Position numbers and translations under genes: made by a program. This document shows positions 45,259 to 55,119 of a DNA stretch of 64,000 bases, one piece after another (position 1 is the stretch's first letter; every line of letters starts with the position of its first letter). This DNA comes from Methylocystis sp. GTDB taxonomy: Bacteria; Pseudomonadota; Alphaproteobacteria; Rhizobiales; Beijerinckiaceae. The notes under the pieces were generated by a model. That model had not been told where the DNA came from. It did not search any database and saw nothing but the letters and a program-made list of their open reading frames with translations. The stretch is taken from assembly GCA_002929055.1 (NCBI GenBank), contig PERY01000003.1:156901-220900 (forward strand), given 5' to 3'.

Positions 45259-46109
45259 CAGAAGAAAAGGCCCGCCGCGACCGATGGATCGCCGCGCGCC
45301 AGTCCGAGCGCCGCCGCGAAGGCGCTCGCGAAAAGAAAGCCGTCCAGCCGGTCCATCGCCCCGCCGTGGCCGGGTATGAGCTGGCTGGAATCCTTGACGC
45401 CGAAGCGCCGTTTCACGGCGGACTCCATCAAGTCCCCGAGTTGCGACACCGCGGCGGCCAGGAGACCGACGAATAGCGTCCCGGCGCCAGCGAGCGCCGG
45501 ACCGCCGCCAAAGTAAGCGACCGCAACGCCCAGCAGCCCGCCGCTCAGCACGCCAGTGATCGTGCCCGACCAGGTCTTGCCAGCGGAGACGCGCGGCCAG
45601 AGCTTAGGACCGCCGATCAGTCGGCCGCCGAAATAGGCGAATATATCCGTGCCCCAAACAACGGCAAATAGGAAGGCCACGGACAGGAGGCCGAAATCGA
45701 GCGACTGCCGAAGCAGGCAGACGGAGAATGTCAGAGCGCTCGCATAGACGACGCCCCCGGCCGCCCATAGACGACGCTCCGGCCCCGCCAGAACAGCCGC
45801 GATGGCTGCAAAGACTGCGATTTCCAATGCCGCGTAGAAGGCGAGGCCCACATGCGCCAGCGCCGCTGCGGCCGCAACCGCCGCCCCGCCCGCAACAACC
45901 CGCGCGATGCGCCGCTCCCCGCCGATGAGGCCCTGCCACTCCCAATTCACGGCGAATCCGGCAAGGAGCCAGAACAATGCGAAGAGGTCGCCGCCTATGT
46001 AGAGAGAAGCAAGGGCGGCCGTGATCAGCACCACAGCGGAAACAACCCGCGGCCCCAGGTCCGAGAATCCCCCCGCAGCCGGAGCGGCCCCGTTCTGTGA
46101 CGTCGTCAT
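45255..46109 (-). CDS. cdsA: Phosphatidate cytidylyltransferase
   Basis: 284 residues, about eight membrane helices. It makes CDP-diacylglycerol. The family signature is intact near the C-terminus: [18 protein letters not shown] followed by MDRLDG. ATG at 46109 overlaps the uppS stop by 4 nt. Pathway neighbours are uppS upstream and dxr downstream. Confidence 0.95.
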   Translation of the reverse strand: MTTSQNGAAPAAGGFSDLGPRVVSAVVLITAALASLYIGGDLFALFWLLAGFAVNWEWQGLIGGERRIARVVAGGAAVAAAAALAHVGLAFYAALEIAVFAAIAAVLAGPERRLWAAGGVVYASALTFSVCLLRQSLDFGLLSVAFLFAVVWGTDIFAYFGGRLIGGPKLWPRVSAGKTWSGTITGVLSGGLLGVAVAYFGGGPALAGAGTLFVGLLAAAVSQLGDLMESAVKRRFGVKDSSQLIPGHGGAMDRLDGFLFASAFAAALGLARGDPSVAAGLFFW

Positions 46110-46906
46110 GACGCGGTCTTGGCGCTGCGCCGGGGCGCCTCGACCCGGCCGAAGCGGCGGTCGCGGTGGGCATATTCCTGGATGGCGGCGATCATCGCCG
46201 CGCGATCGAAATCCGGCCAAAGGATCGGCAGGAACACGAATTCGGCGTAAGCCGCCTGCCAGAGCAGGAAATTCGACAGCCGCTGCTCCCCGGAGGTGCG
46301 GATGATGAGATCAGGATCGGGAATGTCGGCGGTGTCGAGATGCGCCGAAATCGACTCGACGTCTATGGATTCGGGCGCGATCTCGCCCTTCGCGACCATT
46401 TCGGCCAGGGCGCGGACGGCGGTGGCGATCTCCTGGCGCGCCCCGTAATTGAAGGCCACCACGAGCGTCAACCCGCTGTTGCCCTGCGTCACCTGCTCCG
46501 CCTCGCGCAGCAGATCGCCGATCTCCGGCGCGAGATCGGAGCGGGCGCCAATCACGCGCACGCGAACGTTGTTGGCGTGCAGCTCGGCGAGATCGTTTCG
46601 GATGAAGCGATGCAGAAGTCCCAGAAGGCTCTGCACTTCTTCACGCGGGCGCGACCAGTTCTCGGCAGAGAAGGAATAGACGGTGAGATAGGAAATCTTC
46701 AGGTCGATCGCGGCGCGGACGGCGCGACGCAAGGCCTCGACCCCACGCCGATGCCCCTCAAAACGCGGCAGGCCGCGAGCCGCCGCCCACCGCCCGTTGC
46801 CATCCATGATGAGCGCAACGTGACGCGGCGGAGCTCCGATACCGAGCGCGGTGGTCGCCATTTCCAAAAAATCGCCTTCCGCCATCGTTGCGTTCCGAAT
46901 CGCCAT
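46106..46906 (-). CDS. uppS: Isoprenyl (undecaprenyl diphosphate) synthase
   Basis: 266 residues, cis-prenyltransferase. The catalytic Asp is in [18 protein letters not shown]; other signatures are [27 protein letters not shown] and [19 protein letters not shown]. It makes the C55 lipid carrier for peptidoglycan and polysaccharides. ATG at 46906 is used; an internal ATG seven codons later is possible. Confidence 0.95.
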   Translation of the reverse strand: MAIRNATMAEGDFLEMATTALGIGAPPRHVALIMDGNGRWAAARGLPRFEGHRRGVEALRRAVRAAIDLKISYLTVYSFSAENWSRPREEVQSLLGLLHRFIRNDLAELHANNVRVRVIGARSDLAPEIGDLLREAEQVTQGNSGLTLVVAFNYGARQEIATAVRALAEMVAKGEIAPESIDVESISAHLDTADIPDPDLIIRTSGEQRLSNFLLWQAAYAEFVFLPILWPDFDRAAMIAAIQEYAHRDRRFGRVEAPRRSAKTAS

Positions 46907-46968
46907 CCGATCTTAGCAAGAAGGGCGCTTGCGCGCTCTTGCGCTTGAATCCTAACCCTGAAAAATGG

Positions 46969-47529
46969 CTAAACCTGCATGATTTCTTTCTCTTTGGAGG
47001 CGAGCGCCGAATCGATCTCCTTCACGGCGTCGTCCGTCGCCTTCTGGACCTCGGTTTCCTGCCGCTTCTCGTCATCCTCGGGAATCGCGTGATCCTTGAG
47101 CAACTTCTTGAGGATGTCGATGCCGTCGCGGCGCACGTGACGCACGGAGACGCGCGCTTCCTCGGCGTATTTATGCGCGACCTTCACCAGTTCCTTGCGG
47201 CGCTGCTCATTGAGTTCTGGCATGCGAATGCGCAGAATCTGGCCTTCCACCGTAGGCTGAAGGCCGAGATTGGCCTCGCGGATCGCCTTGTCGACGGCGA
47301 TGACGAGCGCCTTGTCCCACACCTGCACGGAGATCATGCGAGGCTCGGGGACGCTGATGGTCGCCACCTGGCTGAGCGGCGAGTTCTGGCCGTAGGCGTC
47401 GACATGGACGGGTTCGAGAAGGCTGGCCGACGCGCGTCCCGTGCGCAATCCGCCGAACTCGTGCTTCAGCGTCGCGATCACGCCCTGCATGCGGCGTTTC
47501 AGATCGGCGAGGTCGAATTTATCCGTCAT
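46969..47529 (-). CDS. frr: Ribosome recycling factor
   Basis: 186 residues, the usual length. [20 protein letters not shown] at the N-terminus, [20 protein letters not shown], and [20 protein letters not shown] are diagnostic. With EF-G it splits post-termination ribosomes. ATG at 47529 has GGAG only three bases upstream. Confidence 0.97.
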   Translation of the reverse strand: MTDKFDLADLKRRMQGVIATLKHEFGGLRTGRASASLLEPVHVDAYGQNSPLSQVATISVPEPRMISVQVWDKALVIAVDKAIREANLGLQPTVEGQILRIRMPELNEQRRKELVKVAHKYAEEARVSVRHVRRDGIDILKKLLKDHAIPEDDEKRQETEVQKATDDAVKEIDSALASKEKEIMQV

Positions 47530-47697
47530 GGTCTCCAAAACCTGTCTTGCATCGCCTTAGGCGCAGCGGACGCGCGCAACGCTGGGCGATGATAATTGCA
47601 ACCGGGTTCCCGGCCGGGCCGCATTCGCTCCCCGACGCGGAGGCGCGCCACTTATGGCATGTTTTTCCGAGCCGCGCGCGGGAAAGACGCGCCGGCC

Positions 47698-48426
47698 CTA
47701 AGGGGCCACCAAAGTCGACCGCCCCCCGCCCGCCAGAACCGCGGCGATGGCGCCTGGCTCTCCGATCGAGAAGACGATGATCGGGATTTTGTTCTCCCGG
47801 GCGAGCGCAAAGGCGGCCGTGTCCATCACAGCCAGATTCTGGCCTATGGCCTCGTCATGGGTCAAGCGCTCGTATCGCCGGGCGCCGGGATCGCGCTTGG
47901 GATCGGCCGTGTAGACGCCGTCGACCTGCGTGGCCTTGAGCACCGCGTCGGCCGAAAGCTCCGCGGCGCGCAGCACGGCGCCGGTGTCGGTCGTGAAGAA
48001 AGGATTGCCCGTGCCGCCGGCGGCGATCACGACGCGGCCCTTGGCGAGATGATGCAGCGCGGCGCGGCGCGAGAAGGATTCGCAGACCGAGGGCATGGGC
48101 ACCGCCGAGAGGCAGCGCGCCGCGCGCCCCTGCCCTTCCACAGCCTGCTCCAGCGCCAGCCCGTTCATCACGGTCGCCAGCATGCCGATTGAATCCGCGC
48201 GGGCGCGTTCGATGCCTGTATCGGCGCCCTTGATGCCCCGGAAGAAATTGCCGCCGCCGACGACGACCGCTATCTCGTGGCCCATTGCGGACGCCGTTGC
48301 GAGATCCTTGGCGATGCGCGCCAGGGTCGACGCGTCGAGACCATGCGACGAAGCCCCCTGCAGCGCCTCGCCCGACAGCTTGACGACCACGCGTTTGTAT
48401 CGCTTCGAGGCGTCGTCGTCGGACAT
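47698..48426 (-). CDS. pyrH: UMP kinase
   Basis: 242 residues, amino-acid-kinase fold. [14 protein letters not shown] and [17 protein letters not shown] are the nucleotide-binding segments; [12 protein letters not shown] and [14 protein letters not shown] complete the family pattern. It phosphorylates UMP. The usual upstream pair rpsB-tsf is not present here; a dehydrogenase gene precedes it. Confidence 0.96.
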   Translation of the reverse strand: MSDDDASKRYKRVVVKLSGEALQGASSHGLDASTLARIAKDLATASAMGHEIAVVVGGGNFFRGIKGADTGIERARADSIGMLATVMNGLALEQAVEGQGRAARCLSAVPMPSVCESFSRRAALHHLAKGRVVIAAGGTGNPFFTTDTGAVLRAAELSADAVLKATQVDGVYTADPKRDPGARRYERLTHDEAIGQNLAVMDTAAFALARENKIPIIVFSIGEPGAIAAVLAGGGRSTLVAP

Positions 48427-48515
48427 GGGGGCTCGCTGGGCTGGCTGGGGCGGGGCTGCCCCTACATACGAATGGCGAGCGGCCCCTGCAAGTGATCCAG
48501 CGCACAGCGCTCGCT

Positions 48516-49499
48516 TTACGGTCCCGCCTCGCCGCCCGTCGCGCCAAACACCTGGCCCGTCGCGTAGCTCGATTCAGCCGAGGCGAGCAGCACGTAAAGC
48601 GGCGCGATCTCCGCCGGCTGCCCCGGGCGGCCGAGGGGCGTGTCGCCGCCGAATTGAGTCAAATGCTCCTGGGTCTGACCGCCGGTCGGCTGCAGCGGCG
48701 TCCAGAACGGCCCCGGCGCGACAGCGTTGACGCGAACGCCCTGTGACGCGAGCTGCTTGGCGAGACACCAGGTGAAATTCAGGATCGCCGCCTTCGTCAT
48801 GGAGTAGTCGAGAAGTTGCTTCGACGGGTCGAAAGCTGTGATCGACGTCGTGTTGATGATGGTGGAGCCCGGCCGCAGATGCGGGATCGCCGCCCTGGTG
48901 ATCCAGATGAGGGCATAGAGATTGGTGCGGAAGGTCCAGTCGAGATCCTCGGTCGTGATGTGCATGATAGATTCGCGCGCTTGCTGGCGGGCGGCGTTGT
49001 TGACGAGAATATCGAGTCCGCCGAGTTCATTCGCGGCATCGTCGACCAGCCGCTTGCAAAATGTCTCGTCGCGGATGTCGCCGGGTATGGATGCGGCCCT
49101 GCCGCCCGCGTCCTCGATCAACTCCACGACCTCCTGCGCGTCGGGCTCCTCCTCGGGCAGATAGTTGATCGCCACATCGGCGCCTTCTCGCGCAAAAGCG
49201 ATGGCGGCGGCGCGGCCGATCCCTGAATCTCCGCCTGTGATGAGCGCGCGGCGGCCAAGCAGACGGCCCGCGCCGCGATAAGTCTTCTCGCCGTTATCGG
49301 GGCGCGGATTCATTTTGCTCGCGAGGCCCGGCCAGGGCTGCGGCTGCTTCTCGAAAGGGGGTTTGGGATAAAGCTCGCGCGGGTCTTTCAGACCGTCCGC
49401 CTGCGCTTCCATCGGCGGCAGGCCGTCGTGATCATCCGCGCCGTTCACCGCGACATTCCGCCCGATCGTCTGTTCGGGCCGCTCTCCATGCACGCGCAT
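48516..49499 (-). CDS. Short-chain dehydrogenase, YghA/glucose-dehydrogenase-like
   Basis: 327 residues. An N-terminal extension ([20 protein letters not shown]) typical of the YghA/general-stress SDR group precedes the Rossmann motif [32 protein letters not shown], the catalytic Ser in TTSITAF and the YSMTK motif are intact. ATG at 49499 follows GGGAGGAAGC. The substrate is unknown; relatives respond to osmotic or general stress. It lies between pyrH and the second vsr. Confidence 0.85.
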   Translation of the reverse strand: MRVHGERPEQTIGRNVAVNGADDHDGLPPMEAQADGLKDPRELYPKPPFEKQPQPWPGLASKMNPRPDNGEKTYRGAGRLLGRRALITGGDSGIGRAAAIAFAREGADVAINYLPEEEPDAQEVVELIEDAGGRAASIPGDIRDETFCKRLVDDAANELGGLDILVNNAARQQARESIMHITTEDLDWTFRTNLYALIWITRAAIPHLRPGSTIINTTSITAFDPSKQLLDYSMTKAAILNFTWCLAKQLASQGVRVNAVAPGPFWTPLQPTGGQTQEHLTQFGGDTPLGRPGQPAEIAPLYVLLASAESSYATGQVFGATGGEAGP

Positions 49500-49569
49500 C
49501 GCGCTTCCTCCCGCGCCGCCCAGACCCGATGAAGCAAACGCCGCAGACAGCTTTTTTGTTTCGCGGGGC

Positions 49570-49977
49570 TCAGGCGAGAAAAGCGCGCAGCTTCCCGGCA
49601 AGCGCGGGCGCGTCTTTCAATTCGCACTCCCACACAATGAGCGCGCGCCAGCCGAGTTGATGCAAACTCGTCTCGTTCGCGGCGTCGCGCGCGCGGTTGC
49701 GCGCGATCTTGGCGCGCCAGTAATCGGCGTTGGCCCTGGGACAGCGCGCGCCGCGCGCGCAGTCGTGCCCGTGCCAGAAACAGCCATGCACGAAGATCGC
49801 CTGCCTGCGGCCGATGTAGGCGATGTCGGGACTGCCGGGGATGTCCTTGCGATGCAGGCGATAGCCCGGCGCGAAAGCGCGCAGCAGCGCGCGAACCGCA
49901 AGCTCGGGAGCGGTGTCGCGTGATTTGACCGCGCGCATGATGGCGGAGCGTTGGTCGGGGTTCTCCGGCTTGCTCAT
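49570..49977 (-). CDS. vsr: Very short patch repair endonuclease, second copy
   Basis: 135 residues. IMRAVKSRDTAPELAVRALL, the catalytic-Asp segment IPGSPDIAYIGRRQ, and FVHGCFWHGHDC are all present. It differs clearly from the copy at 2946 (for example CARGARCPRAN in place of CHLFKLP), so the two are not a recent duplication. It lies 32 nt downstream of a solitary C5 methyltransferase and most likely repairs deamination at that enzyme's site. Confidence 0.94.
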   Translation of the reverse strand: MSKPENPDQRSAIMRAVKSRDTAPELAVRALLRAFAPGYRLHRKDIPGSPDIAYIGRRQAIFVHGCFWHGHDCARGARCPRANADYWRAKIARNRARDAANETSLHQLGWRALIVWECELKDAPALAGKLRAFLA

Positions 49978-50009
49978 GTCCCGCTACCTGGCGCGCGCAT
50001 GCATCTGCG

Positions 50010-51155
50010 CTAAGCGGCTTCTCTCACAGCCTGCGCGCGCAACAACGGCTCGATGAGATACGCAGCAATATGGCCCACCACCGGCGCGACGACGCCGTCG
50101 CCTGTGAGATGATAGGCGTCATTGTAGCGCTCCGGCAGGATGTAGTCCTCCGGCAGACCCATCAGCCGCGCCGTCTCGCGCGCCGAGATCAGCCGCGAGC
50201 GCACCTTGCCCTTTTCGACGACCAGCACGAACTGCCGGCTGGAGCCGCCGGCCGGCGTGCGCAGGCATCCGGCGAGATCGTCGAAACGCGCTTCGGCGCG
50301 CTGAAGTTTCTCGCCGTTCTGATAACGCGTGCGGCGGTAGAGCGTCCCGACAATTCTGCCGCCCGCGCGCTTTGCTTCCTCCACCTTCGCGAGATTCACG
50401 TCGCTCATCATGTCGAGCAGCTTTTGCGTTTTCGCCGCATCATGCCAGCAGACGCCGCGCGGCTTGTCTTCGATGATCTGCGCCAGGCTCGCATTGCGCA
50501 GCGGCGGCTGCGGCAGGCTCCACCAGAGCCAGTTCGCTTTCAGCCTTTCAGGCAGCCGTTCTTGAGCCGTCTGCAGCGCCTTCGTATGAAACGGCGCGCT
50601 CGCGCCTTTCCCGTTCAGCGACGCTGGCAGCGCCACGTCTCCCCGCACCGCGACAATGAACAGCCTTGGGCGCGACTGGGGCAGAAACAGCGCCGCGTCG
50701 ATGACGAGCGCGCCGAATTTATAGCCCTCGCCCGCAAGCGCGGCGCAGATGGAGGTGAAATCCCTGCCGCCATGAGAGGTGAGCGCGCCGCAGACATTTT
50801 CGAGAACGATCGTCGCGGGCGCGCGGCCCTCTTCGCGCAGGCCTTTCATCAGCGCCCAGAAGGGCCAGAAGCTTCCCGAGCGCTCACCCTTCAGCCCCGC
50901 GCCGGCGCCCGCGAGCGACAAATCCTGACAGGGAAAGGAGGCCCAGACGAGATCGGCGCGGCCGGGCAATTGCGCGGTCGTGATCTTCGCGACATCGCCG
51001 ACATGCAGTTCCTCGCCGCCCCAGTTGGCGCGATAGCTCTCGGCTTTCTTCGCGTCGAAATCATTGGCGAAGAGGCAGCGCCAGCCCGGCCCGAGACCGG
51101 CGCGGGCCATGCCGCCGCCGGCGAAGAATTCGTAAAATGTGGGTTTGCTGGCCAT
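50010..51155 (-). CDS. Solitary DNA (cytosine-5-)-methyltransferase
   Basis: 381 residues. Motif I is FYEFFAGGGMARAGLGPGW, the catalytic motif IV is ASFPCQDLSLAGAG, motif VI is IVLENVCGAL, motif VIII is PQSRPRLFIVAV, and the C-terminal motif IX/X region contains RETARLMGLPEDY and YHLTGDGVVAPVV. No restriction enzyme gene is adjacent; only vsr follows. Its sequence class differs from the EcoRII-type methyltransferase at 1907. It may be an epigenetic or decoy methyltransferase; its recognition site is unknown. ATG at 51155 precedes motif I. Confidence 0.92.
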   Translation of the reverse strand: MASKPTFYEFFAGGGMARAGLGPGWRCLFANDFDAKKAESYRANWGGEELHVGDVAKITTAQLPGRADLVWASFPCQDLSLAGAGAGLKGERSGSFWPFWALMKGLREEGRAPATIVLENVCGALTSHGGRDFTSICAALAGEGYKFGALVIDAALFLPQSRPRLFIVAVRGDVALPASLNGKGASAPFHTKALQTAQERLPERLKANWLWWSLPQPPLRNASLAQIIEDKPRGVCWHDAAKTQKLLDMMSDVNLAKVEEAKRAGGRIVGTLYRRTRYQNGEKLQRAEARFDDLAGCLRTPAGGSSRQFVLVVEKGKVRSRLISARETARLMGLPEDYILPERYNDAYHLTGDGVVAPVVGHIAAYLIEPLLRAQAVREAA

Positions 51156-51183
51156 GCCCGACTCGCGCTCTGGGGCCGAGTTT

Positions 51184-51213
51184 AGCCGGTCACGCGCCGA
51201 TGCGCGACCGGCT
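51184..51213 (-). terminator. Inverted repeat at the end of the RNase J gene
   Basis: AGCCGGTC (51184-51191) pairs with GACCGGCT (51206-51213), with some further pairing inside. The structure overlaps the stop codon of the RNase J gene. The T run after it on the minus strand is weak, so efficiency is uncertain. Confidence 0.4.
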
Positions 51214-52885
51214 AGGTCGACACCACCATCACATGCACGAGGGGTTTCTTGCCCCAGACCGAATTCACGGCGCCGCGCACCGAGCGCTCGATGGCCGTGG
51301 AAATTTGATCGGCGTCGCGCCGGCGGGCGCGGGGCAGCCCCTCGAAGGTCGCGAACAGCGCCTCGTCGACGACTTCGCCCATGTCCTCGCCGAACTTGCC
51401 CTTCTTCGGCACGCCCGCGAAGGTCACGTCGGGATCTCCCACCAGATCGCCCTTCTTGTCGACGGCGAGCGCGATGGAGATCACGCCGGCGAAGGCGAGC
51501 TTCGAGCGCTCGCGAACGGCGCCGTCCTGCTCGCTGATGACGACGTCGCCGTCCTTGAGGAGACGTCCGCTCGGCACCTGATTGATGATGGCCGGCGGCC
51601 CGGGCAGAAGCTGCACCATGTCGCCGTCGCGGGCGGAGATCACATGCTCGACGCCGCGCGACCGGGCGAACGCCACATGCTGCGTAAGGTGATGCGCCTC
51701 GCCATGCACCGGCACGGCGCTCTTTGGCCGCACCCAGTCGTACATCTGCGCAACCTCGCCACGTCGCGGATGCCCGGAGCAATGCACGAGATGATCCTGG
51801 TCGGTGATGACCTCTACGCCGAGATTGCACAGATTGTTGATGATGCGATGCACCTCGCGCTGATTGCCCGGAATGGCGCGCGAGGAGAAAATGACGCGGT
51901 CGCCGCGCGCGAGCTTGATCGCGGGATGATCGTTCAGCGACGCGCGCATCATGGCGGCCCGCGGTTCGCCCTGGCTGCCGGTGGCGATGAGCACGACCTT
52001 GTGCCGCTGGAGATTGGCCAGCATGTCCGGCGAATGGAACCCCGGAAGTCCGTCGAGATAGCCGCATTCGCGCGCCACCTGGACGACGCGGTCCATCGCG
52101 CGGCCCGCGACGACGACCGTGCGCCCGCAGGCCAGCGCAGCCTCCGCGATGGCGCGCAGGCGGGCGACATTGGAGGCAAAGGTCGTGACGACGACAAGGC
52201 CCGTCGCTTCGGCGATGAGGGGGCGCAGAACGCGGGCGACGTCGCTTTCGGAGAAACTGTCGCCTTCACGCAGGATGTTGGTCGAATCGCAGATGAGAAC
52301 GTCGACGCCTTCGTCGCCGAGCGCGCGCAGCCTCGCTTCATTGATGCGATTTCCGACTCCGGGCTCCGGATCGATCTTCCAGTCGCCTGTATGCAGAATG
52401 CGTCCCAGCGGCGTCGTTATAGCAAGGGCGTTCGCTTCGGGGATCGAATGCGCAACCGCGACATATTCCACCGTGAAGGGATCGAGATCGAGCACCGACC
52501 CGGCATGGACCGGAATGATGTTGATCTTCGGCGCGCCGGGCTCGTTGAGGCGACGCACCTCCAGCAAGCCCGTGGCGAAGGGCGTCGCATAGACCTTGCA
52601 TTTGAGCTTGGGCCAGAGCGTCGCCAATGCGCCGATGTGGTCCTCATGCGCATGGGTGATGCAGATGGCGACAAGATCTTTCGCAATCTTTTCGACGAAG
52701 GCGATGTCGGGAAAGACGACGTCGATCCCGGGGAGATCCGCGCCGGGAAAGCCGAGGCCACAATCCACCATCAGCCATTTGCGCGCGCGCGGCGGGCCAT
52801 AGCCGTAAAGCGCGAGATTCATGCCGATCTCGCCCACCCCACCGAAGGGGACGAAAACAAAATCGGGTTGCGGGGCCGAGGTCAT
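51212..52885 (-). CDS. rnj: Ribonuclease J
   Basis: 557 residues, metallo-beta-lactamase/beta-CASP ribonuclease with 5'-3' exo- and endonuclease activity in RNA maturation and decay. The zinc motif is CITHAHEDHIGAL; HTGDWKID and the beta-CASP segments TGSQGEPRAAMMR, VHCSGHPRRGEV and VPVHGEAHHL are present. Its position after nuoN-birA is the standard alphaproteobacterial order. ATG overlaps the birA stop by 4 nt. Confidence 0.95.
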   Translation of the reverse strand: MTSAPQPDFVFVPFGGVGEIGMNLALYGYGPPRARKWLMVDCGLGFPGADLPGIDVVFPDIAFVEKIAKDLVAICITHAHEDHIGALATLWPKLKCKVYATPFATGLLEVRRLNEPGAPKINIIPVHAGSVLDLDPFTVEYVAVAHSIPEANALAITTPLGRILHTGDWKIDPEPGVGNRINEARLRALGDEGVDVLICDSTNILREGDSFSESDVARVLRPLIAEATGLVVVTTFASNVARLRAIAEAALACGRTVVVAGRAMDRVVQVARECGYLDGLPGFHSPDMLANLQRHKVVLIATGSQGEPRAAMMRASLNDHPAIKLARGDRVIFSSRAIPGNQREVHRIINNLCNLGVEVITDQDHLVHCSGHPRRGEVAQMYDWVRPKSAVPVHGEAHHLTQHVAFARSRGVEHVISARDGDMVQLLPGPPAIINQVPSGRLLKDGDVVISEQDGAVRERSKLAFAGVISIALAVDKKGDLVGDPDVTFAGVPKKGKFGEDMGEVVDEALFATFEGLPRARRRDADQISTAIERSVRGAVNSVWGKKPLVHVMVVST

Positions 52886-53658
52886 TGGCGCGCGCCTTCC
52901 GTTGCGCGCGGTCCAAGCAGAACGTCGCCGGCTTCGATCACGCGGCGACCATGCCGAGTGCCCAGCACGAGGCGGCCGATCTGGTCCACTCCGTCGAATC
53001 GTCCAACCACTGTTTCATCATTCAAAGCGACACGCACCTCTTCCCCGACCGCAGCAGCGTCGGCGCTCCATTCCGTACGAATCCCCGCAAAGCCTTCTCC
53101 ACTTCGCCAAATGTCGAGCGCCTCGAGAAGGGAGTCCGACAGTTGCGCGAAGAACGCGGACGCCGAGGGCGCGCCTGCGCCAATGTCTGCGAGCGCGCGC
53201 GCGGGATAAGGCAAACCCTCCGGCGCCGATACGACATTTACGCCGACGCCGATGATCGCCACCGGCGCCGCAGGAGGGCCAACACACTCGAGCAGAATTC
53301 CGCCGAGTTTGGCGCCCTCCAGCAGAAGGTCATTGGGCCATTTGAGTTTGAAACTTTGGGAGCCGGCTGACGCTCGCAGGGCGCGCATCGCCGCTACGCC
53401 GGCGACAAAGCCAAGCTCGGGCGCAACGCGCACGTCATGTAAGTCGCCGTAAATGAAGCTCGCGTAGAGATTGCCGGGCGGCGACATCCAGTTTCGGCCG
53501 AGGCGACCCCGGCCCATGGTCTGCCGCTCGGCGACAATCCATAGCGGGCCGCGCTCGCCGGAGTCGATCAGACGGCGCGACTCGCTATTGGTCGAGTCGA
53601 CTTCGCCAAGAGATAGAAGGCGAACGCCGCGAGCGCGCGCAAAACGACCTAGCTGCAC
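52882..53658 (-). CDS. birA: Biotin--[acetyl-CoA-carboxylase] ligase
   Basis: 258 residues. EVDSTNSESRRLIDSGERGP, the ATP/biotin loop MGRGRLGRNWMSPPGNLYAS and KWPNDLLLEGAKLGGILLE identify it. It lacks the N-terminal DNA-binding domain of E. coli BirA, so it is a monofunctional ligase without repressor role. The start is GTG at 53658, 12 nt after nuoN. Confidence 0.94.
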   Translation of the reverse strand: MQLGRFARARGVRLLSLGEVDSTNSESRRLIDSGERGPLWIVAERQTMGRGRLGRNWMSPPGNLYASFIYGDLHDVRVAPELGFVAGVAAMRALRASAGSQSFKLKWPNDLLLEGAKLGGILLECVGPPAAPVAIIGVGVNVVSAPEGLPYPARALADIGAGAPSASAFFAQLSDSLLEALDIWRSGEGFAGIRTEWSADAAAVGEEVRVALNDETVVGRFDGVDQIGRLVLGTRHGRRVIEAGDVLLGPRATEGARQ

Positions 53659-53670
53659 GCGCTCACCTCA

Positions 53671-55107
53671 TCAGAACAGCGACTTTGCGGCGGCGCCCGC
53701 CGCATCCATGATCGGCGCCGGATAGAGCCAGAACCCCAGAAGCGCCACAGTGGACGCCGCGAGCACGGCGCGGATCGCCAGAGGCGAACGGTCGAAATCC
53801 GGCGCGGGCTCGTCGAAATACATCACCTTCACCACACGAAGATAATAGAACGCCGCCACAGCAGAGGCGAGAACGCCGACGACGGCGAGCGGATAAAGCC
53901 CCGCATCGACAGCCGCGAGCAGGACGTAATATTTCGCGAAGAAGCCCGCGAGCGGAGGAATGCCGGCGAGCGAAAACATCAGCATCGCCAGGAAAAAAGC
54001 CATGAGGCCATTCGTGCGCGACAGGCCCGAGAGGTCCGAGATGTTCTCGACATTCCTGCCGTCCACGCGCATGGCGAGGATTGCAGCGAAGGAGCCGAGC
54101 GTCATCACGAGATAGATGGCGAGATAGACGGCGACGCCCTTGACGCCAGCTTCGGTGCCAGCCGCAAGCCCAATGAGCGCGAAGCCCATGTGGCCGATGG
54201 ACGAATACGCCATCAGTCGCTTGATGTTGGTCTGGCCGATCGCAGCGAAAGAGCCGAGCAGCGTTGAAGCGATGGCGAGGAAGACGATGATCTGCCGCCA
54301 CTGCGTCGTGATGGCCGGGAAGGCGGTGATGACAATGCGTGCGGTGATCGCGACAGCGGCCATCTTGGCGGCGGAGGCGAAGAACGCGGTGACGGGGGTC
54401 GGAGCGCCTTCGTAAACGTCCGGCGTCCACATATGGAAGGGCGCGGCCGACATTTTGAAGGCGAGGCCCGCGAGCACGAAGACGAGGCCAAAGATCACGC
54501 CGAGCGGCGGATGTTCGGTCACGGCCTGCGCGATGCCGTCGAAGGAGACGGTTCCAGAGAAGCCGTAAAGGAGCGACGAGCCATAGAGCATCATGCCCGA
54601 GGACAGGGCGCCGAGAACGAAATATTTCAGACCCGCTTCCGACGACCGGCCGTCGTCACGCGCGAATGCGGCCATGACGTAGAGCGCGAGCGACATCAGT
54701 TCGAGACCGAGATAAAGCGCGATCAGATTGTCGGCGGAGATAAGCAGCATCATGCCGAGCGTCGACAGGATGACGAGCACAGGGAACTCGAACTTCTCGA
54801 GCCCGTTGCGCTGCAGCCAGTCAACCGACATCAGGATGGAGACCATAGCGCCGACGAGCGCCAGCACCTTCACAAAGCGCGAAAAGGCGTCGTCGATAAA
54901 GGCGCCGTCGAAGACGGCGACGTCCACCTGCTTGCTGGAGAGCAGGATCGCGACAATGGCGAGGCCAAGAATGCCCACCGCCATCTCGTCGACCAGGCTG
55001 AAGCCCCTCTCGCCGCGGAAGGCGCCGATGAGGATCAGCACCAGCACGCCGATGGCGAGGATGACCTCGGGGAGAAAATGTTGTCCGAGTTCTGCGAGGA
55101 ATGGCAT
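53671..55107 (-). CDS. nuoN: NADH-quinone oxidoreductase subunit N
   Basis: 478 residues, about 14 membrane helices; one of the three antiporter-like proton channels of complex I. The conserved helix-5 Glu is in [15 protein letters not shown] and the helix-7 Lys in [16 protein letters not shown], with [20 protein letters not shown] sequence ([20 protein letters not shown]) in helix 8. It is the last nuo gene, followed closely by birA. Confidence 0.96.
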   Translation of the reverse strand: MPFLAELGQHFLPEVILAIGVLVLILIGAFRGERGFSLVDEMAVGILGLAIVAILLSSKQVDVAVFDGAFIDDAFSRFVKVLALVGAMVSILMSVDWLQRNGLEKFEFPVLVILSTLGMMLLISADNLIALYLGLELMSLALYVMAAFARDDGRSSEAGLKYFVLGALSSGMMLYGSSLLYGFSGTVSFDGIAQAVTEHPPLGVIFGLVFVLAGLAFKMSAAPFHMWTPDVYEGAPTPVTAFFASAAKMAAVAITARIVITAFPAITTQWRQIIVFLAIASTLLGSFAAIGQTNIKRLMAYSSIGHMGFALIGLAAGTEAGVKGVAVYLAIYLVMTLGSFAAILAMRVDGRNVENISDLSGLSRTNGLMAFFLAMLMFSLAGIPPLAGFFAKYYVLLAAVDAGLYPLAVVGVLASAVAAFYYLRVVKVMYFDEPAPDFDRSPLAIRAVLAASTVALLGFWLYPAPIMDAAGAAAKSLF

Positions 55108-55119
55108 TTCAGCAGTCCG

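Noticed and set aside
51137..53209. A 690-codon plus-strand frame opposite RNase J and birA
   Set aside because: Same codon-bias artefact; low-complexity translation and no ribosome site, overlapping two well-supported genes.
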